From NCBI GenBank assembly GCA_030737835.1, contig CM060851.1, positions 2,756,615 through 2,820,614 on the forward strand: a stretch of 64,000 nt of DNA, in the 5' to 3' direction. The stretch's first letter is position 1. Each line of letters begins with the position of its first letter. The translations under genes were made by a program, and so were the position numbers. This DNA is from Acorus gramineus. Its lineage: Eukaryota > Streptophyta > Magnoliopsida > Acorales > Acoraceae. Of this stretch, positions 1-10,930 are shown piece after piece. The notes under the pieces are model-generated. The model was not told the origin of the DNA. It saw only the letters and a program-made list of their open reading frames with translations, and ran no database searches.

Positions 1-355
1 ACGAGTCGTGCCCGCACGTCAGACGCACGCGGAACGACTGCGTAGTCCTCGGCTGCTCCGCCCCCATATCTTCTTTGCAGATCACGCATTCTTCCAAGAC
101 GCCGCCGCCCTCCTCGAGATCCGTGCTCCGTTCTCTCGCGGTCATGGTGGGGGTGGTTCCGATGGTTATTGTGATCGGTGGTTCCGATCTTTCCGAAAAT
201 CTTTGTTGAGACTCTTCAATCTTTTTACATGCACAGAGAGCGAGCACTAGCAAAATAACAGCACATGTTCCACCGACTAAAACAATATTCCCCAATAAAG
301 CAGTACTATTCCCGTTGTATTCTAGGGAAGGATTGGGACTTAAAGCAGCAGACAT
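1..355 (-). CDS. ATL-like RING-H2 E3 ubiquitin ligase, N-terminal part (runs off left edge)
   Basis: Read on the minus strand from the ATG at 355-353, the frame stays open for 118 codons to the window edge. Residues about 20-43 are one hydrophobic segment rich in L, V, I, A and G, followed by basic CKK, as expected for the single N-terminal membrane anchor of ATL ligases. A RING-H2 start follows: C90-x2-C93 (ECVICKED), then C114-G-H116, ligands 1 to 4 of a C3H2C3 finger. The remaining HxxC and CxxC ligands lie outside the window. Members of this family are membrane-anchored E3 ligases that pass ubiquitin from an E2 to substrates, often in stress responses; that role is inferred from family. 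The gap between the second and third ligands is 20 residues, longer than the roughly 14-15 usual in ATL proteins. It could instead belong to another membrane RING-H2 subgroup. Confidence 0.75.
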   Translation of the reverse strand, partial: MSAALSPNPSLEYNGNSTALLGNIVLVGGTCAVILLVLALCACKKIEESQQRFSERSEPPITITIGTTPTMTARERSTDLEEGGGVLEECVICKEDMGAEQPRTTQSFRVRLTCGHDS

Positions 356-423
356 GATCGCTCTATGTTGTTTAATTCTCCAAGCAAATAATAATGCAAC
401 CTTATATCATGTGTTTGTGTGTG

Positions 424-436
424 TATATATATATAG
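424..436 (-). promoter_or_regulatory. TATA-type stretch for the RING-H2 gene
   Basis: An alternating TA run lies about 70 bp upstream of the minus-strand ATG at 355, a plausible distance for a TATA box plus short 5'UTR. Similar TA runs occur elsewhere in this AT-rich window, so position is the main support. Confidence 0.4.
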
Positions 437-2186
437 ACACACACTTAAGCCAAATCTAGTGATGAGCCGGTTAGAGATCTGAATCGATTAAAATTGTGTC
501 ACTTTGAATAGGGATTAGATCGGTTAGGATATTTATATATATTTGGTTGCCTTGGAAAGGTTGGTTTATTTTATTTTTTACATTATATCCAATCCGTGTT
601 TTTCTTTTTTTTAATATGAATGATATTAAATGAGCTACAAATATAAATTAAATTTATTTATTATGTGTATTCTTATTAGACACAATTTTTTAATTTTATC
701 CTTCTCTGTTCCTTCCATATCCCTTATTCTCCCATTCAAAATGTCTGTTTTAGTACATTCGAAATCTAAATATTTATTTAGTTAATTTGAAAATTTTCTA
801 ATGTATTTTACAATTTGAAAAACTAATTATAATCTTGTCACTGCACTCATATTTAATGAAGAGTCTTTTGTGTTTCTCGTGTGATTATGTGTTGGCTTCC
901 GTAAATATTTTCAACAAATGATATTAGTGTCTAGAAAGGACCAGGTGACGTGGATCATGGACCCCTAGATCATGGACCCCTAGGTGCATGTGTTGAGATT
1001 TTAACACAGCGCGGACAGGAGTGACCACCAGTGGATCGGTAAGTGTTTAGTTTTCATGTTTGGGGATTACGTGTTTTTTAGTTTTAGGGGGATGAGCTGC
1101 TGCTCTGTTTTCAATTCCAGGAGGTTTTAGGTTTATCATGTTTTCAGTTTTAGGGGGATGATTTTCGTTTCTTGTTATGTTTTTTTGTTGCTTTTAGTTC
1201 TTCCCTGGTTTTATCTAGTCACCAGTGTTATGAAATGTTTTTCTTGTTTTATGTTTTGAGTTCTATTACTCTTTTATTAATTTTTCTTGCCAAACTCACT
1301 GTTTTCTGCTGGTCTTTTTCAATGGGTGGCTCTTTATTTTTTAACATAAGTGATTTTCCCCACCCCTGGTTAGTTGATAATTTATTCCCTTAGTTATATA
1401 AAGATAGACGAGAATTAGCTGATAATCTATTTAATTGGAATACAATTACTTTCAAGTTTTAATGAAAACCCTACACTTAAACAACTTATTAGACAAGAAT
1501 ATGGAGATCCAAGATAGTGACCATAGTCATAAAATTCATTACAATAAATATTCGGTAAAATTATGTTTAGTATAATAAGTGCATTTGTTAATCATAAGTC
1601 ATAAATGTGATAAATTACAAAGATAAGTAACATGTGCTTAGATGCATTTAATTAGATTATGATAAATATAGAAGATTATGATAATTTATAACTAAAAATT
1701 TGTGTCACCAAGCAAAAATAGAAAAAGTTTGTTTCACATTTTCCAATTAATAATTCAAATCTGGGACCGTTTGGAAAAACGTTTGCAGCTTTTGATTTCA
1801 TGCAAAATGTAGAATCCTTCAAACCATGATTCCGAATGCACCATGAGTAGAGATACTAAATGCACAACTTGGGAAAACAAAAGTTTGTTAGATTAATGGA
1901 TTAGATAGGTATTTAATTGCCAAACCTTTCTAAACATTTTTAAAAAAGCAGAGCATCAGCTCCAGTAATTCTTGTGTAGAAAACAGAAGATGACAGAGAA
2001 ACATCAGATATTGAGTAATTCAATGTAACAGTGTACTCACTGCATCAATACAAATATTCACATTTCACCATTCTATCTACTGCCATCCTTTAAACAAACC
2101 TGCAGTTTTTTTTCTCTTTTAATGATGAGAAACACTAACATTAGCCGAGGACACACCTCGGATGCACATAATCACTCACAAAGCTT
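437..2186. other. AT-rich intergenic DNA with small direct repeats
   Basis: No gene is visible. A perfect 15-bp tandem repeat (atcatggacccctag, twice) sits at 954-983. The phrase agttttagggggatga occurs at about 1079 and again at about 1146. The rest is AT-rich unique-looking sequence; the open frames here have no family resemblance. Confidence 0.6.
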
Positions 2187-2426
2187 GTGCATGAGATAAC
2201 TCAGATTTATGTACTGCATTTTATGTACTCACGACCAATGTCATCTCTTTCAAACATGCCAATTAACATAGATACATATATAAGAGCAATGCTGTCCAGA
2301 AAAAGCTCTACAGCTTCCATGAGAAGCTGCATTTGTCTTGTGGGTTTCCTTCCTCTTAAGAAGACCATAGGCGATTTCCCTCTTCCATTCACTGCCTCAC
2401 CCATCAGCTTCACTTTGCAAGTATCC

Positions 2427-2632
2427 CTAGAACAATATGTTGTAGGTGATGACATCGGGCTTTTGGCTCCTTGCCACCATGAAGTCAAATGTTTGAGAAG
2501 AAGTAGTGGTGGTGGTGGTGGTGCAGATGGACCTCCTCTTCCTCCAAGATGCCATAATCAGAGCTCTTAAAAGGGGGCCGCGGTCAGTCCTACAAAGCGG
2601 TTCAATTGTTTGAGAAAATGCGGATGACGGGT
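2427..2632. pseudogene. Scrambled pentatricopeptide-repeat (PPR) gene fragments
   Basis: On the minus strand, 2430-2500 reads FDFMVARSQKPDVITYNILF before a stop. KPDVITYNIL is a hallmark of the P-type PPR repeat, an organelle RNA-binding helical repeat. On the plus strand, 2591-2632 reads YKAVQLFEKMRMTG, which also resembles a PPR helix. Two short PPR-like pieces in opposite orientation with no surrounding open gene suggest a broken, rearranged relic. The plus-strand match is short and could be chance. Confidence 0.4.
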
Positions 2633-2639
2633 TTGTTTT

Positions 2640-3091
2640 GTTTTTGTTTTTTTTATAGCAAAACAAATTGTATCTTAATAAATATCGAATGGTTAAAAAA
2701 AAGGGGGGGGTATAGATTGTAATTGGGGCTAAACATATCATTTTCTTTGTTTTACTTTTTAAATGCAGTGAAACCCACCACCCTCTCCGCTTTCACTCGG
2801 GCAATTACTCTACTTTACGAAAGGCTATAATTTGACGTATAATAATGAAAAATTGCTTATGCTAATGATAAGATATACTTTTTGAACCTTGGGGTTGCTT
2901 AGGAGTTTATGTTCTACAATATATAAAAAAACCCACGTCGATAGGTTCAATGTTGTCAAATGCATCCGAGTTCGACATACCTTCTGTCGAGTGTGAAAGA
3001 GATAGGTTGACATGTGCTCTGTCAAGTATAGGTTAGTCGATAGACCTTTGTAGAGTGTGAAAGAGGCCGGTCAATACTGAACTTCTCAATC
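2640..3091. other. AT-rich spacer with homopolymer tracts
   Basis: No gene is seen. The stretch near 2690-2745 (gattgtaattggggctaaac, then atcatttt) looks like the worn right end of the Mutator-like MITE family described at 22840-23038. The left end is not recognisable. Confidence 0.4.
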
Positions 3092-3094
3092 TAA

Positions 3095-3325
3095 GGGTGC
3101 GTTTGGTTGCGTGATTGCGCTGCGATTGCAATTGCAGAAAGCTGCGTTTATAATCGTACAATCAAACAGTTTTATTGTAACAGTTTCCTACACACAGATT
3201 TTAGGCAAATAGTGCTCAAAAGCTACGATTTCAAAAAGCTAAGAAAGTGAGCTTCCTGCAGAATCAGTTTTGCAATCGCAGATTCCTGCAGATTCAGTTT
3301 TGCAATCGCGTAACCAAACGCACCC
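3095..3325. mobile_element. Tourist-like MITE (PIF/Harbinger type), 231 bp
   Basis: The terminal inverted repeats start GGGTGCGTTTGGTT on the left and end with the complement on the right, and similarity continues for about 25 bp (GCGTGATTGC against GCGATTGC). Both ends are flanked by TAA (3092-3094 and 3326-3328), the 3-bp target duplication of PIF/Harbinger elements. The interior repeats a cctgcagattcagttttgca-like phrase and has no coding capacity. It would have been mobilised in trans by a related transposase. Confidence 0.85.
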
Positions 3326-3328
3326 TAA

Positions 3329-4239
3329 GAAAATGTGATTTTTTTTTTCTTTTAAAACAATCAACATTCTTAAAGATATTTAACGCCTTAAACACTCAAA
3401 CTTAAAATAAACCCCCCCCCCCCATGTACCCCGTAGATGATGTAAATATCTCATTAATTTTTTTGTTTTTTTTTTTTACATTTATTAAAAATAAGTTAAT
3501 TCAATTCAAATTAATTAACCAATTAGGTTCCCAAATCAACATGGCTCAAAGCACTGACTGATATGGTGCATATTGTTGGTGGTGTTGGTGTTATATGTCG
3601 ATGGCAAGTCAGCAAAAAGTCCTCGGAAAATCATTAATTATCTATTGATCCTACAATTTATTATCGTTAATGATTTTATTTCTTAAGTTAAAATTCTATT
3701 ACGGCAGAAAGCATATTCATCAAATATTCTATTAGACCCGTGAGCTAAAAATCTGTATTACTCCTTTTTCTGATGAAGACATTTCAAAAATGCCCTCATA
3801 TTCTTCCCCATCTATATACGAGTATATTTGTGTGGAACTGAGTATATTTGAGAATCAACTCAGATAACAATTAGCAACCTAAAGATGCTTGTTTAATAAT
3901 ATTCAATAAGAAGGAATTACATGAAACATTGATGTTAGTTTATACGAAATGTTCTGTAAAGATTGGGTTATCTGCAGAGGGCAGAGTCTAGCACTTCGCT
4001 TGGCTTTGAAAGCAGAGGTGACTTGTTCAAAGCCACCAACCCATGAATCTTGTTCAAACCGATGATCTTCAACGCGCCATCATATAGGTCGAGGAGGGAC
4101 AAGCTCCACGCAAGGCCTAAATACATGGTAGAATGTGTGTGGTCAAAGACTAAAATGATGTCTAAACACAAGCAACAAATACACTACCTGCTGTATATGA
4201 AACACATGCAACTTGCGAGACTCATTTAGAATTTGCATT
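3329..4239. other. AT-rich intergenic DNA
   Basis: No gene is recognisable. There is a C12 homopolymer near 3412-3423 and AT-rich sequence otherwise. Confidence 0.5.
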
Positions 4240-4244
4240 GAACA

Positions 4245-4616
4245 TGTGACGCCTGGTCCAGGCCCAAGAGTCTCAAGAGACCCATGTATTGGGTGAGAGT
4301 GTTTAGTCCCACATCGCCTAATGGGAGGAGATAGTCTGTGCTTATATGTGAACACAGCTCTTACACACTAATGCGTGTTTTAAACCCGTGAGCCCATTTA
4401 GGAGCGAAACAGACGATTTCTTGCTGTATAAGCTTGGGGCGTTACAATTGGTATCAGAGCTTGTTCATTACACAATGGTGGGTGTGGCCTACTAGGAGGA
4501 ATGATTGTGACGCCTGGCTCAGTCTCAAGAGGACACACCAAGACGCGTTTTAAACCCATGAGCCAATTTAGGGACAAAACGAACAATTTATTGCTGTGTA
4601 AGCCTGAAACGTTACA
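4245..4616 (+). mobile_element. TRIM retroelement with two LTRs, tRNA-Met primer site and 5-bp TSD
   Basis: LTR 1 (4245-4446, 202 bp) begins TGTGACGCC and ends GCGTTACA. Two bases later comes TGGTATCAGAGC (4449-4460), the primer-binding site complementary to the 3' end of initiator tRNA-Met. LTR 2 (4506-4616, 111 bp) begins TGTGACGCC and ends CGTTACA, and is shorter because about 90 bp inside it is missing. Flanks are GAACA on both sides (4240-4244 and 4617-4621), a 5-bp target duplication. The internal region is only about 59 bp and has no gag-pol, so this is a terminal-repeat retrotransposon in miniature that needs proteins from elsewhere. Confidence 0.9.
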
Positions 4617-4621
4617 GAACA

Positions 4622-7208
4622 TATGATGTGCAATAGAAAAAATAGCTTATACTTGTAAATAAATTGCCTTTCCAAAATGTGTTCTTAAAAAATCCAAAAC
4701 TGAATCACACAAAAGCCTAACTAAACAAACTCCTCTCTTCAAGGCTTTGTAGTTTGATATGTTGGCTTGGGGAATAGTTGTCTATTCCTAAATAGCTTAT
4801 GTCATTTTCCAAACGGGGGCTAATGCGAATAACATGGTATTTACAATCCAATCATAACATAATAAACATCACTGCCTCAGTATGTATAAGAGAGACAGAG
4901 AGAACGAAATGGACTGTGTGCATAATTTGTTTTTATCATAGACTGTGAAGAAGGTACTCAAAGAAGAAGCGGTGCAACCCTCATAACCAGCAATCCCCTT
5001 TTCTTGGCTTCCCTTCAAAAAAATTCGTTGAAGTGCCTCTTGATTGGACATTAGCATATTTATTTGGATGCAGTGATTATTTATACGAATTTTTTTTACA
5101 CATGTAAATTTTACTTTGTACGTACAGATAAACTTATTACATTGTTTGCACATGTTTGTATGTTTTCATGTTGTGTTATCATTTACACATGTTCTTGTTA
5201 GTAACTGTTTGTCTCACATATGTGAAATTGTTTGTATATGTGCCAAATTATTATGTTAAAAGATAATAGTATTATAAATAAATAAATAAAATATTTTTTT
5301 CAAATAATGATCAAATATGTTATTTTATTAAAACCGAAAAAAATATATGAACAATATATTATATATAAAAAATAAAATATTGCATATAGTAGTTTTTTTA
5401 ATCTAGTTTTAAAAAATGGTTCTAATATAATAGAATATAAACAAAAATAAATCTGATTTCAACTAACAAATAATCCCACGAGGTTTTCTAAATTTTATAA
5501 ATAACAACTTTGTTGGATAATATCTATGATAGTTAGTTAAGATTTCTTGGTATATTTTAATATAATAACATTTATAATTTTTTATGCCACATTAATATTT
5601 ATAATCCACACAATTATATTATTCTAAGTTATATAAATTTATAAAATGTAATTATCTATTTTAATTCTTAAGATAAGATTAGGAGAATAAATATTTGTTT
5701 TGGATAATATAGACTTTAATAAATTTGTTAGAGGGTAAAAATGTAAAATTACTTTACATACACCTAAAAGGTGATAAAATAAAAATTGTTATAAATAACA
5801 ACACATGGTTGGTTGAGATTTTGATTGTCCCATTTGGTGGAGCAAATGAGAACCCTGAGATTTTATTTGTTACACATGGAGTTGGTTGGGATTTTAATTA
5901 TCATAACTAAACAAGATATTGTGTTTGACCAGTGCAATAAAAACTCACCCTCATCTGCACAATATCTAAACAAGCCCTAACCATCCTAACTCATCTTATT
6001 TAGTTCGGTTAGGATTTTTAAACATTTTTAAATATTGTATTAGTTTTAATTTAGATAACTAAATAATCTAATCCTATCTCAATGGCATATGTTTTATATT
6101 ATTTTATTTTTGAAAATTTAGATATATATAAAATGTAGAATTAATTAAGATGTTAAACCATATAATTATATAAATTAAAATTTAATTATTTTATTAAGAA
6201 TTTGTGAAATTCGAAAAGATAGATTGGATGAATATCTCATTTTATCCACTAAAATATTAAAATATCTATTTTTCATTTTTACCCTTTAATATAAAATCCA
6301 ATAAGGGTAAAATTGAAATATAAAAATTAAAAAATATAGATTTGATGAATATCTAATCTTATCCACTAAAATATTAATAGATTTATTTTCTAATTTTACC
6401 TTTTAATATAAAATCAAATATCATGAATAAATAAGGGTGAAATTGAAAAATGAAAATGTTATACACACACACAAAGGAACAAACATAAAAACTTAAGGCC
6501 CCGTTTGATTCGTGTCATTATGGGATGGAATTTGATTTCATATGAGATTACTATGAAAGTTTATAAAATCCAGTGTTTAGTTGGTGATAATCTTGATAGT
6601 AATTGTGAACCCCACTATAATTAAAATCCATGCATGTGAAAAAATATGGTTGAACTCATATGTTAAAACCCCAACCTAAACCTGTTCAAATGTTATGATT
6701 GGTTGGGTTGAGTCGGGTTCAACCCGTCCAAGTTGCACCCCTACCCATGTAAGTCATTGTCAAAGTTTAGACAGACGTATAAGTACTTAAAAACTCAAAA
6801 ATATCCATATAGATCCCTGATGTTAACAAAGATTAACTCTAACCTAATCTACCCTGATAACCTATACCGTAAAATAACTAAATTATCCCTAATTTTTTTA
6901 CACTTTCTAAACATCACCTCTATTGGAAACAAAAAATATAAAAATCTTTCACGGATAATTTAGTCTTTAAATAGACTCATTTATCTTTATGATTATTTAA
7001 AAGGATTATAATGTTTACAAACTTACTTATTGATAGTAAAGGAATATTTCTAAAATATTCTATCAAATATAAATAAAAATTTAACATAAGAATTTATATG
7101 TCTACCTCAACTTTGACTCAAATATATAAACTAGATTCTCTATGTTTTCAGGGATAGAGATGTCTTTCATCCTTGTTTAAATCATACCGATTTAAAATAA
7201 TAAAAAAG
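4622..7208. other. AT-rich intergenic DNA with worn transposon pieces
   Basis: No gene is supported. A MITE-like start (aaggccccgtttgattcg) occurs at about 6495 without a clear partner end. The segment 5720-5995 also has the texture of a worn MITE. The short open frames show no family resemblance. Confidence 0.5.
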
Positions 7209-7702
7209 GGAAAAATCCATATAATCCCCTGTAATCTTCCTCATATCCATATAACCCCTATAATCTCAATATATCCATATAACCCCCTGTAAACACACCA
7301 TAAATGTAAATAACCCCCTGATTAATTTTTTTTAACAGAATTAGAATATTTCAAACATATTGCATTATCTTAATCATGGTTAACAAATATGTATTTTTTT
7401 AACCCCCGAAAAATGATCAATACTTAAAAAAAACTCTAATATTTTTAATTTATACTCTTTTTGGGTTTTTTTTTTTTTTTTAGTATTGGCTGTTTTTAAA
7501 GGGTTAAAAGAATACATATTTATTAATCATGGTTTAGATAACGTAATATGTCTTAAATATTCAAATTCTGTTAAAAAAAAATTTAACCGTGGAGGGTTAT
7601 TTACATTTTTTGTGTGTTTATATAGGATTATATGGATATATTGAGATTACACTGGGTTATAGGATATCAGTAAGATTACATGGGGGTTATATGGATTTTT
7701 CC
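7209..7702. mobile_element. Foldback (long-TIR) element next to the H2A.Z promoter
   Basis: The left arm, about 7209-7437, begins GGAAAAATCCATATAA. The right arm, about 7480-7702, is its inverted complement and ends TTATATGGATTTTTCC. Landmarks pair in mirrored order: the 'ccatataacccc' runs, 'taacagaatt', 'aatcatggtt' and 'aatacatattt'. The spacer is about 45 bp. No protein is encoded. A-rich flanks make the target duplication unreadable, so the superfamily is uncertain, though long arms fit Mutator-like foldbacks. It ends about 100 bp before the probable H2A.Z TATA region. Confidence 0.8.
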
Positions 7703-7794
7703 AAAAAAAAAATAGGGGGAAAACCAAAACGAAAAGTAACCGCCTCTCCCCAAAATTTTCGCTTCCCTCTCCGATAAGTTCGTCCCTTTCAAAT

Positions 7795-7889
7795 CCTTCT
7801 TTAAATACCCCAAATCTCTCTCTCTCTCTCAACACATCCATCTCTCTCTATCTCTATTTTCTCAAGCAAGAACAAATAAAACCACAGAG
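7795..7889 (+). promoter_or_regulatory. H2A.Z core promoter and non-coding first exon
   Basis: A TATA-like TTTAAATACC at about 7799-7808 is followed by a CT-rich initiator tract (ctctctctctctcaacacatcc). The leader exon probably starts near 7830 and ends at 7889, where cagag|gtacgt is a good 5' splice site. Translation begins only in the next exon at 9791. The start site is inferred from spacing and composition. Confidence 0.55.
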
Positions 7890-9780
7890 GTACGTACTCT
7901 TTCTCTCTCTCTCTCTTCCCTTCGTTTTTTTTTTTTTTTAAATTTGGTTCTTTGATTTACTTTTGATTTCTTTAATAGAACCCTAACATTCGCACGGTTT
8001 CTGCTTTCAATTGATTGATCGGGAGTTTCTTACGCAGCCGAGGAACCCTAAAAATCCATCGATCTGGAGATCTCTGGATCTTGCTTTTTTGTTTTTTGGG
8101 TGGTGGTGTTTTTTCTGGGGCGGACTATTTTAGCTTAGGTTTAATCGCGGTGTAGCCTAACCGAAAAACCCAGTCTGACGTTATTGTATTTTCTTTTTCT
8201 TTTTCACAGTGTGTAATGATTTCGTGTTTGATCTGTTCTTTGAATGAATCTAAAAAATCTCTGTTTTTTTTTTTCTTTGTATACGACTCAGTTAGGGTCA
8301 TTGTTTACCCTTTTTTGAGACTCTTTTAGTTTTTCTTGATTTGGATTTTTGGGGTTTTAAAATTTTAACTGAAGATGGTGTCTTGTTTTTTTTGTTTTTT
8401 TGTTTTTGTTTTGTTTTGTTTTTTTATATCGATTGATCAATATTTTTTGTGTTTTTTTGGGAGGGCTTTCATTTTTGTGATTGATGGGAGTTTTGTGTGA
8501 ATTATTGCCTGGAAGTCGTTGTGATCTGTATTGGGTTCTTTTAAGTTGCTGACATGCTATGAGAATTATGTTTTGTGGTTTATGAATGTGATGTGTTTGT
8601 TCATCTGCATGAATGAACATATGCAATGATGGATTTGAGTGCAGAGGCAGTGGATTTAGTTTGTTAAATTATTTTATTAGATGTGTTTTAGTTTAATTAC
8701 CACTATCATTCATAATTTAAATACAAAAAGATATGGTTGCATTGTAGATGTTGATTTGTTGTATTTTGTGTGTGATACTGTGATTGGGTTCCCATCAGTT
8801 CTGTCCTTCTCTGGAAAATGGGTACTTTTGGCAATATCTTAGCATTCATTTATGATATATGTTTTTTTGTAGTCTATGGGTTTGATGTCTTTTTGGTTAA
8901 ATGCTTAAGTAATGATACAGATTTGAATATGGAAGTTGTTTTGAATGTGAAAATTATGTAATTATTTTTTCATGCAAGGTTTATACCCATAGTAGTTATA
9001 AGAAGTAAACTTGGATTAGTGGGCAACTTTCACTCTCGTTACAGTTTATGTTCTGCAAATTTGTTTTTCCGTATCATTGTTTGATGATGCTATGGAGCTT
9101 TGCCTTGTTTGAAAAGTGATATGTAGATTTTTTTGCTTATCTTTCCCCCCTTCTCCAGAATGAGGATATATGTTTTTTAAAGTAAATTTATGAGTCCTGA
9201 GAGACCTAAGAAATCTGTAGAATATGTTACCCTGCATATTTTATGCTCCCTTATTAAGTAAATATAGGTATGACATTTGATTTAACTTTGTAGAACTATT
9301 GTTTAGGGCCAAGTATTTGATAGATTTAGGTATAAGGATGCGGTGGGTTGATGCGAAGATCAGATATGCACTATATCATGTGAGTTTCTTTCCGCATCAT
9401 ACATGATCGCTATATTGAACCTTGAAACCTAAACCCTAAACCTTTGGCCTAGTAAAATGCCATTATATGAGTTACATTATTTATGGTGTTGTATGTGTGG
9501 TATTTTATTCATCTGTAAAGTTGTTATTATTTTTCTTTATTTGATGTGTGATAGCGCTTTCAAATTCATTTATACAACTATTAATACTTCAGTATCTTCT
9601 GGTTTCATCTATTTTCTGTTGTATGCATTTTATGTGGCAATCTAAACTATATGCAGTAAATGTGTTTGAGAAATGAACGTGCCTGCATTAGGCCAAATGA
9701 TGCTTTGGCCATAGTCTTTTGGTGGAGCTTACAATTTGGTTTGTATTGAATGACTTTTTCCTTTTTTTGAGATTGCTTAG
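7890..9780 (+). other. 5'UTR leader intron of H2A.Z, homologous inside to the RPL4 leader introns
   Basis: GT at 7890 and AG at 9780 (or 9784) bound a 1.9-kb intron just before the ATG. From about 8205 to 9716 the sequence aligns in order with the leader introns of both RPL4 genes. Shared landmarks include tttgatctgttcttt, tatacgactcagttaggg, gaattattgcctgg, gctatgagaattatgtttt, ttctgtccttctct, taaatgcttaagtaa, tttgatgatgctatggagct and gatgctttggccatagt. Upstream of about 8205 and downstream of 9717 the similarity stops. TTTGATCTG at 8227-8235 matches the published intron-mediated-enhancement motif TTNGATYTG. Confidence 0.75.
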
Positions 9781-9790
9781 ACAGGAAGTA

Positions 9791-10930
9791 ATGGCGGGAA
9801 AAGGTGGGAAGGGACTTCTGGCGGGAAAAACGACGGCAGCGAACAAAGATAAGGACAAGAAGAAGCCAGTTTCCCGGTCATCCCGTGCCGGTCTCCAGGT
9901 AATTAAAACCTTTCTCACCTTTCATTTATTTATGAATAATGTTACTGATTTTTTAAAAATATTTATATTTTTTTCATGAGAAATTGAATGAAACATATGA
10001 ATAATTGCTTACAAGTTATATACATTGTTGGATATCTATTTTAGTATATGGATTATCGACAGGATTGTTTACATAGACTGTGTGTAATAGTGCACTTTGT
10101 GTGTATATTCTTTTTTACCCTTTTTACATATATGATCTTGCAAACCATTGCTATTTTTTTCACGTTTTCGTGAGAAACACCTATTTTTATATCATCAAAT
10201 ATTATATCTATTCTGCATTTTTTTAAAACCTTATTAATAAATTGGTATATGGACCTATGGGGTGCTTATGTAACACTTAATATATATTTTAAAGTTGTAT
10301 GTATAAATCACTTTTTTAAAGTTTGGTCCCCCACCAACAAATAGACTACCCCCCCCCTCTAAAAATTTGAAAAAATTAAGACTTTCAATTATTTCCCGCC
10401 ATTTCAAAAAGTCTCAACTTTCAAACTTTTTATTTGTCTTCCCCCCTAAAAATTCAAAATTTAAAAGATCCATTAGTTTTCCCATCATAATTTATACCCA
10501 TAATTTTATATCCTCTGTTTCCCGCCATAAATGAATTTTGGAATATTTTCCTATCTTTGCTGCTGAAATTCCTATCATAGTTTTTGATCGTCTGAACATT
10601 ATCGGGTGGTGGACCTGATGGTGGTGGTATCAGTTTCCGGTGGGGAGGATCCACAGGCAGCTGAAGTCGCGAATTGCGGCGCATGGGAGGGTTGGGGCGA
10701 CAGCGGCCGTGTACTCAGCGGCGATACTGGAGTACCTGACGGCGGAGGTGCTGGAGCTGGCAGGGAACGCGAGCAAGGACCTGAAGGTGAAGAGGATCAC
10801 CCCACGGCACCTGCAGCTGGCCATACGAGGGGATGAGGAGCTCGACACCCTCATCAAGGGGACCATCGCCGGTGGAGGTGTCATACCCCACATCCACAAG
10901 TCCCTCATCAACAAGTCCTCCAAGGACTGA
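9791..10930 (+). CDS. Histone H2A.Z variant
   Basis: There are two coding exons, 9791-9898 and 10634-10930, split by a GT-AG intron (9899-10633), giving 134 aa, the usual length for plant H2A.Z. The lysine-rich N tail ([13 protein letters not shown]) is acetylatable in this family. The histone fold starts at AGLQ|FPVGR (residues 33-41; the intron falls exactly after Q36), with [13 protein letters not shown] in its first helices. The acidic patch is DEELD (103-107), and the C-terminal docking segment [15 protein letters not shown] (116-130) is the H2A.Z signature. There is no SQE(F/Y) tail as in H2A.X and no SPKK as in H2A.W. H2A.Z replaces H2A in nucleosomes at transcription start sites through the SWR1 complex and is not S-phase restricted, which fits an intron-containing gene. 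K47-S48-R49 has S where many plant copies have T. Confidence 0.96.

Noticed and set aside
8-250. Plus-strand 80-codon frame at the left edge
   Set aside because: It is the shadow of the minus-strand RING-H2 gene, which has clear cysteine and histidine ligands and a membrane segment.
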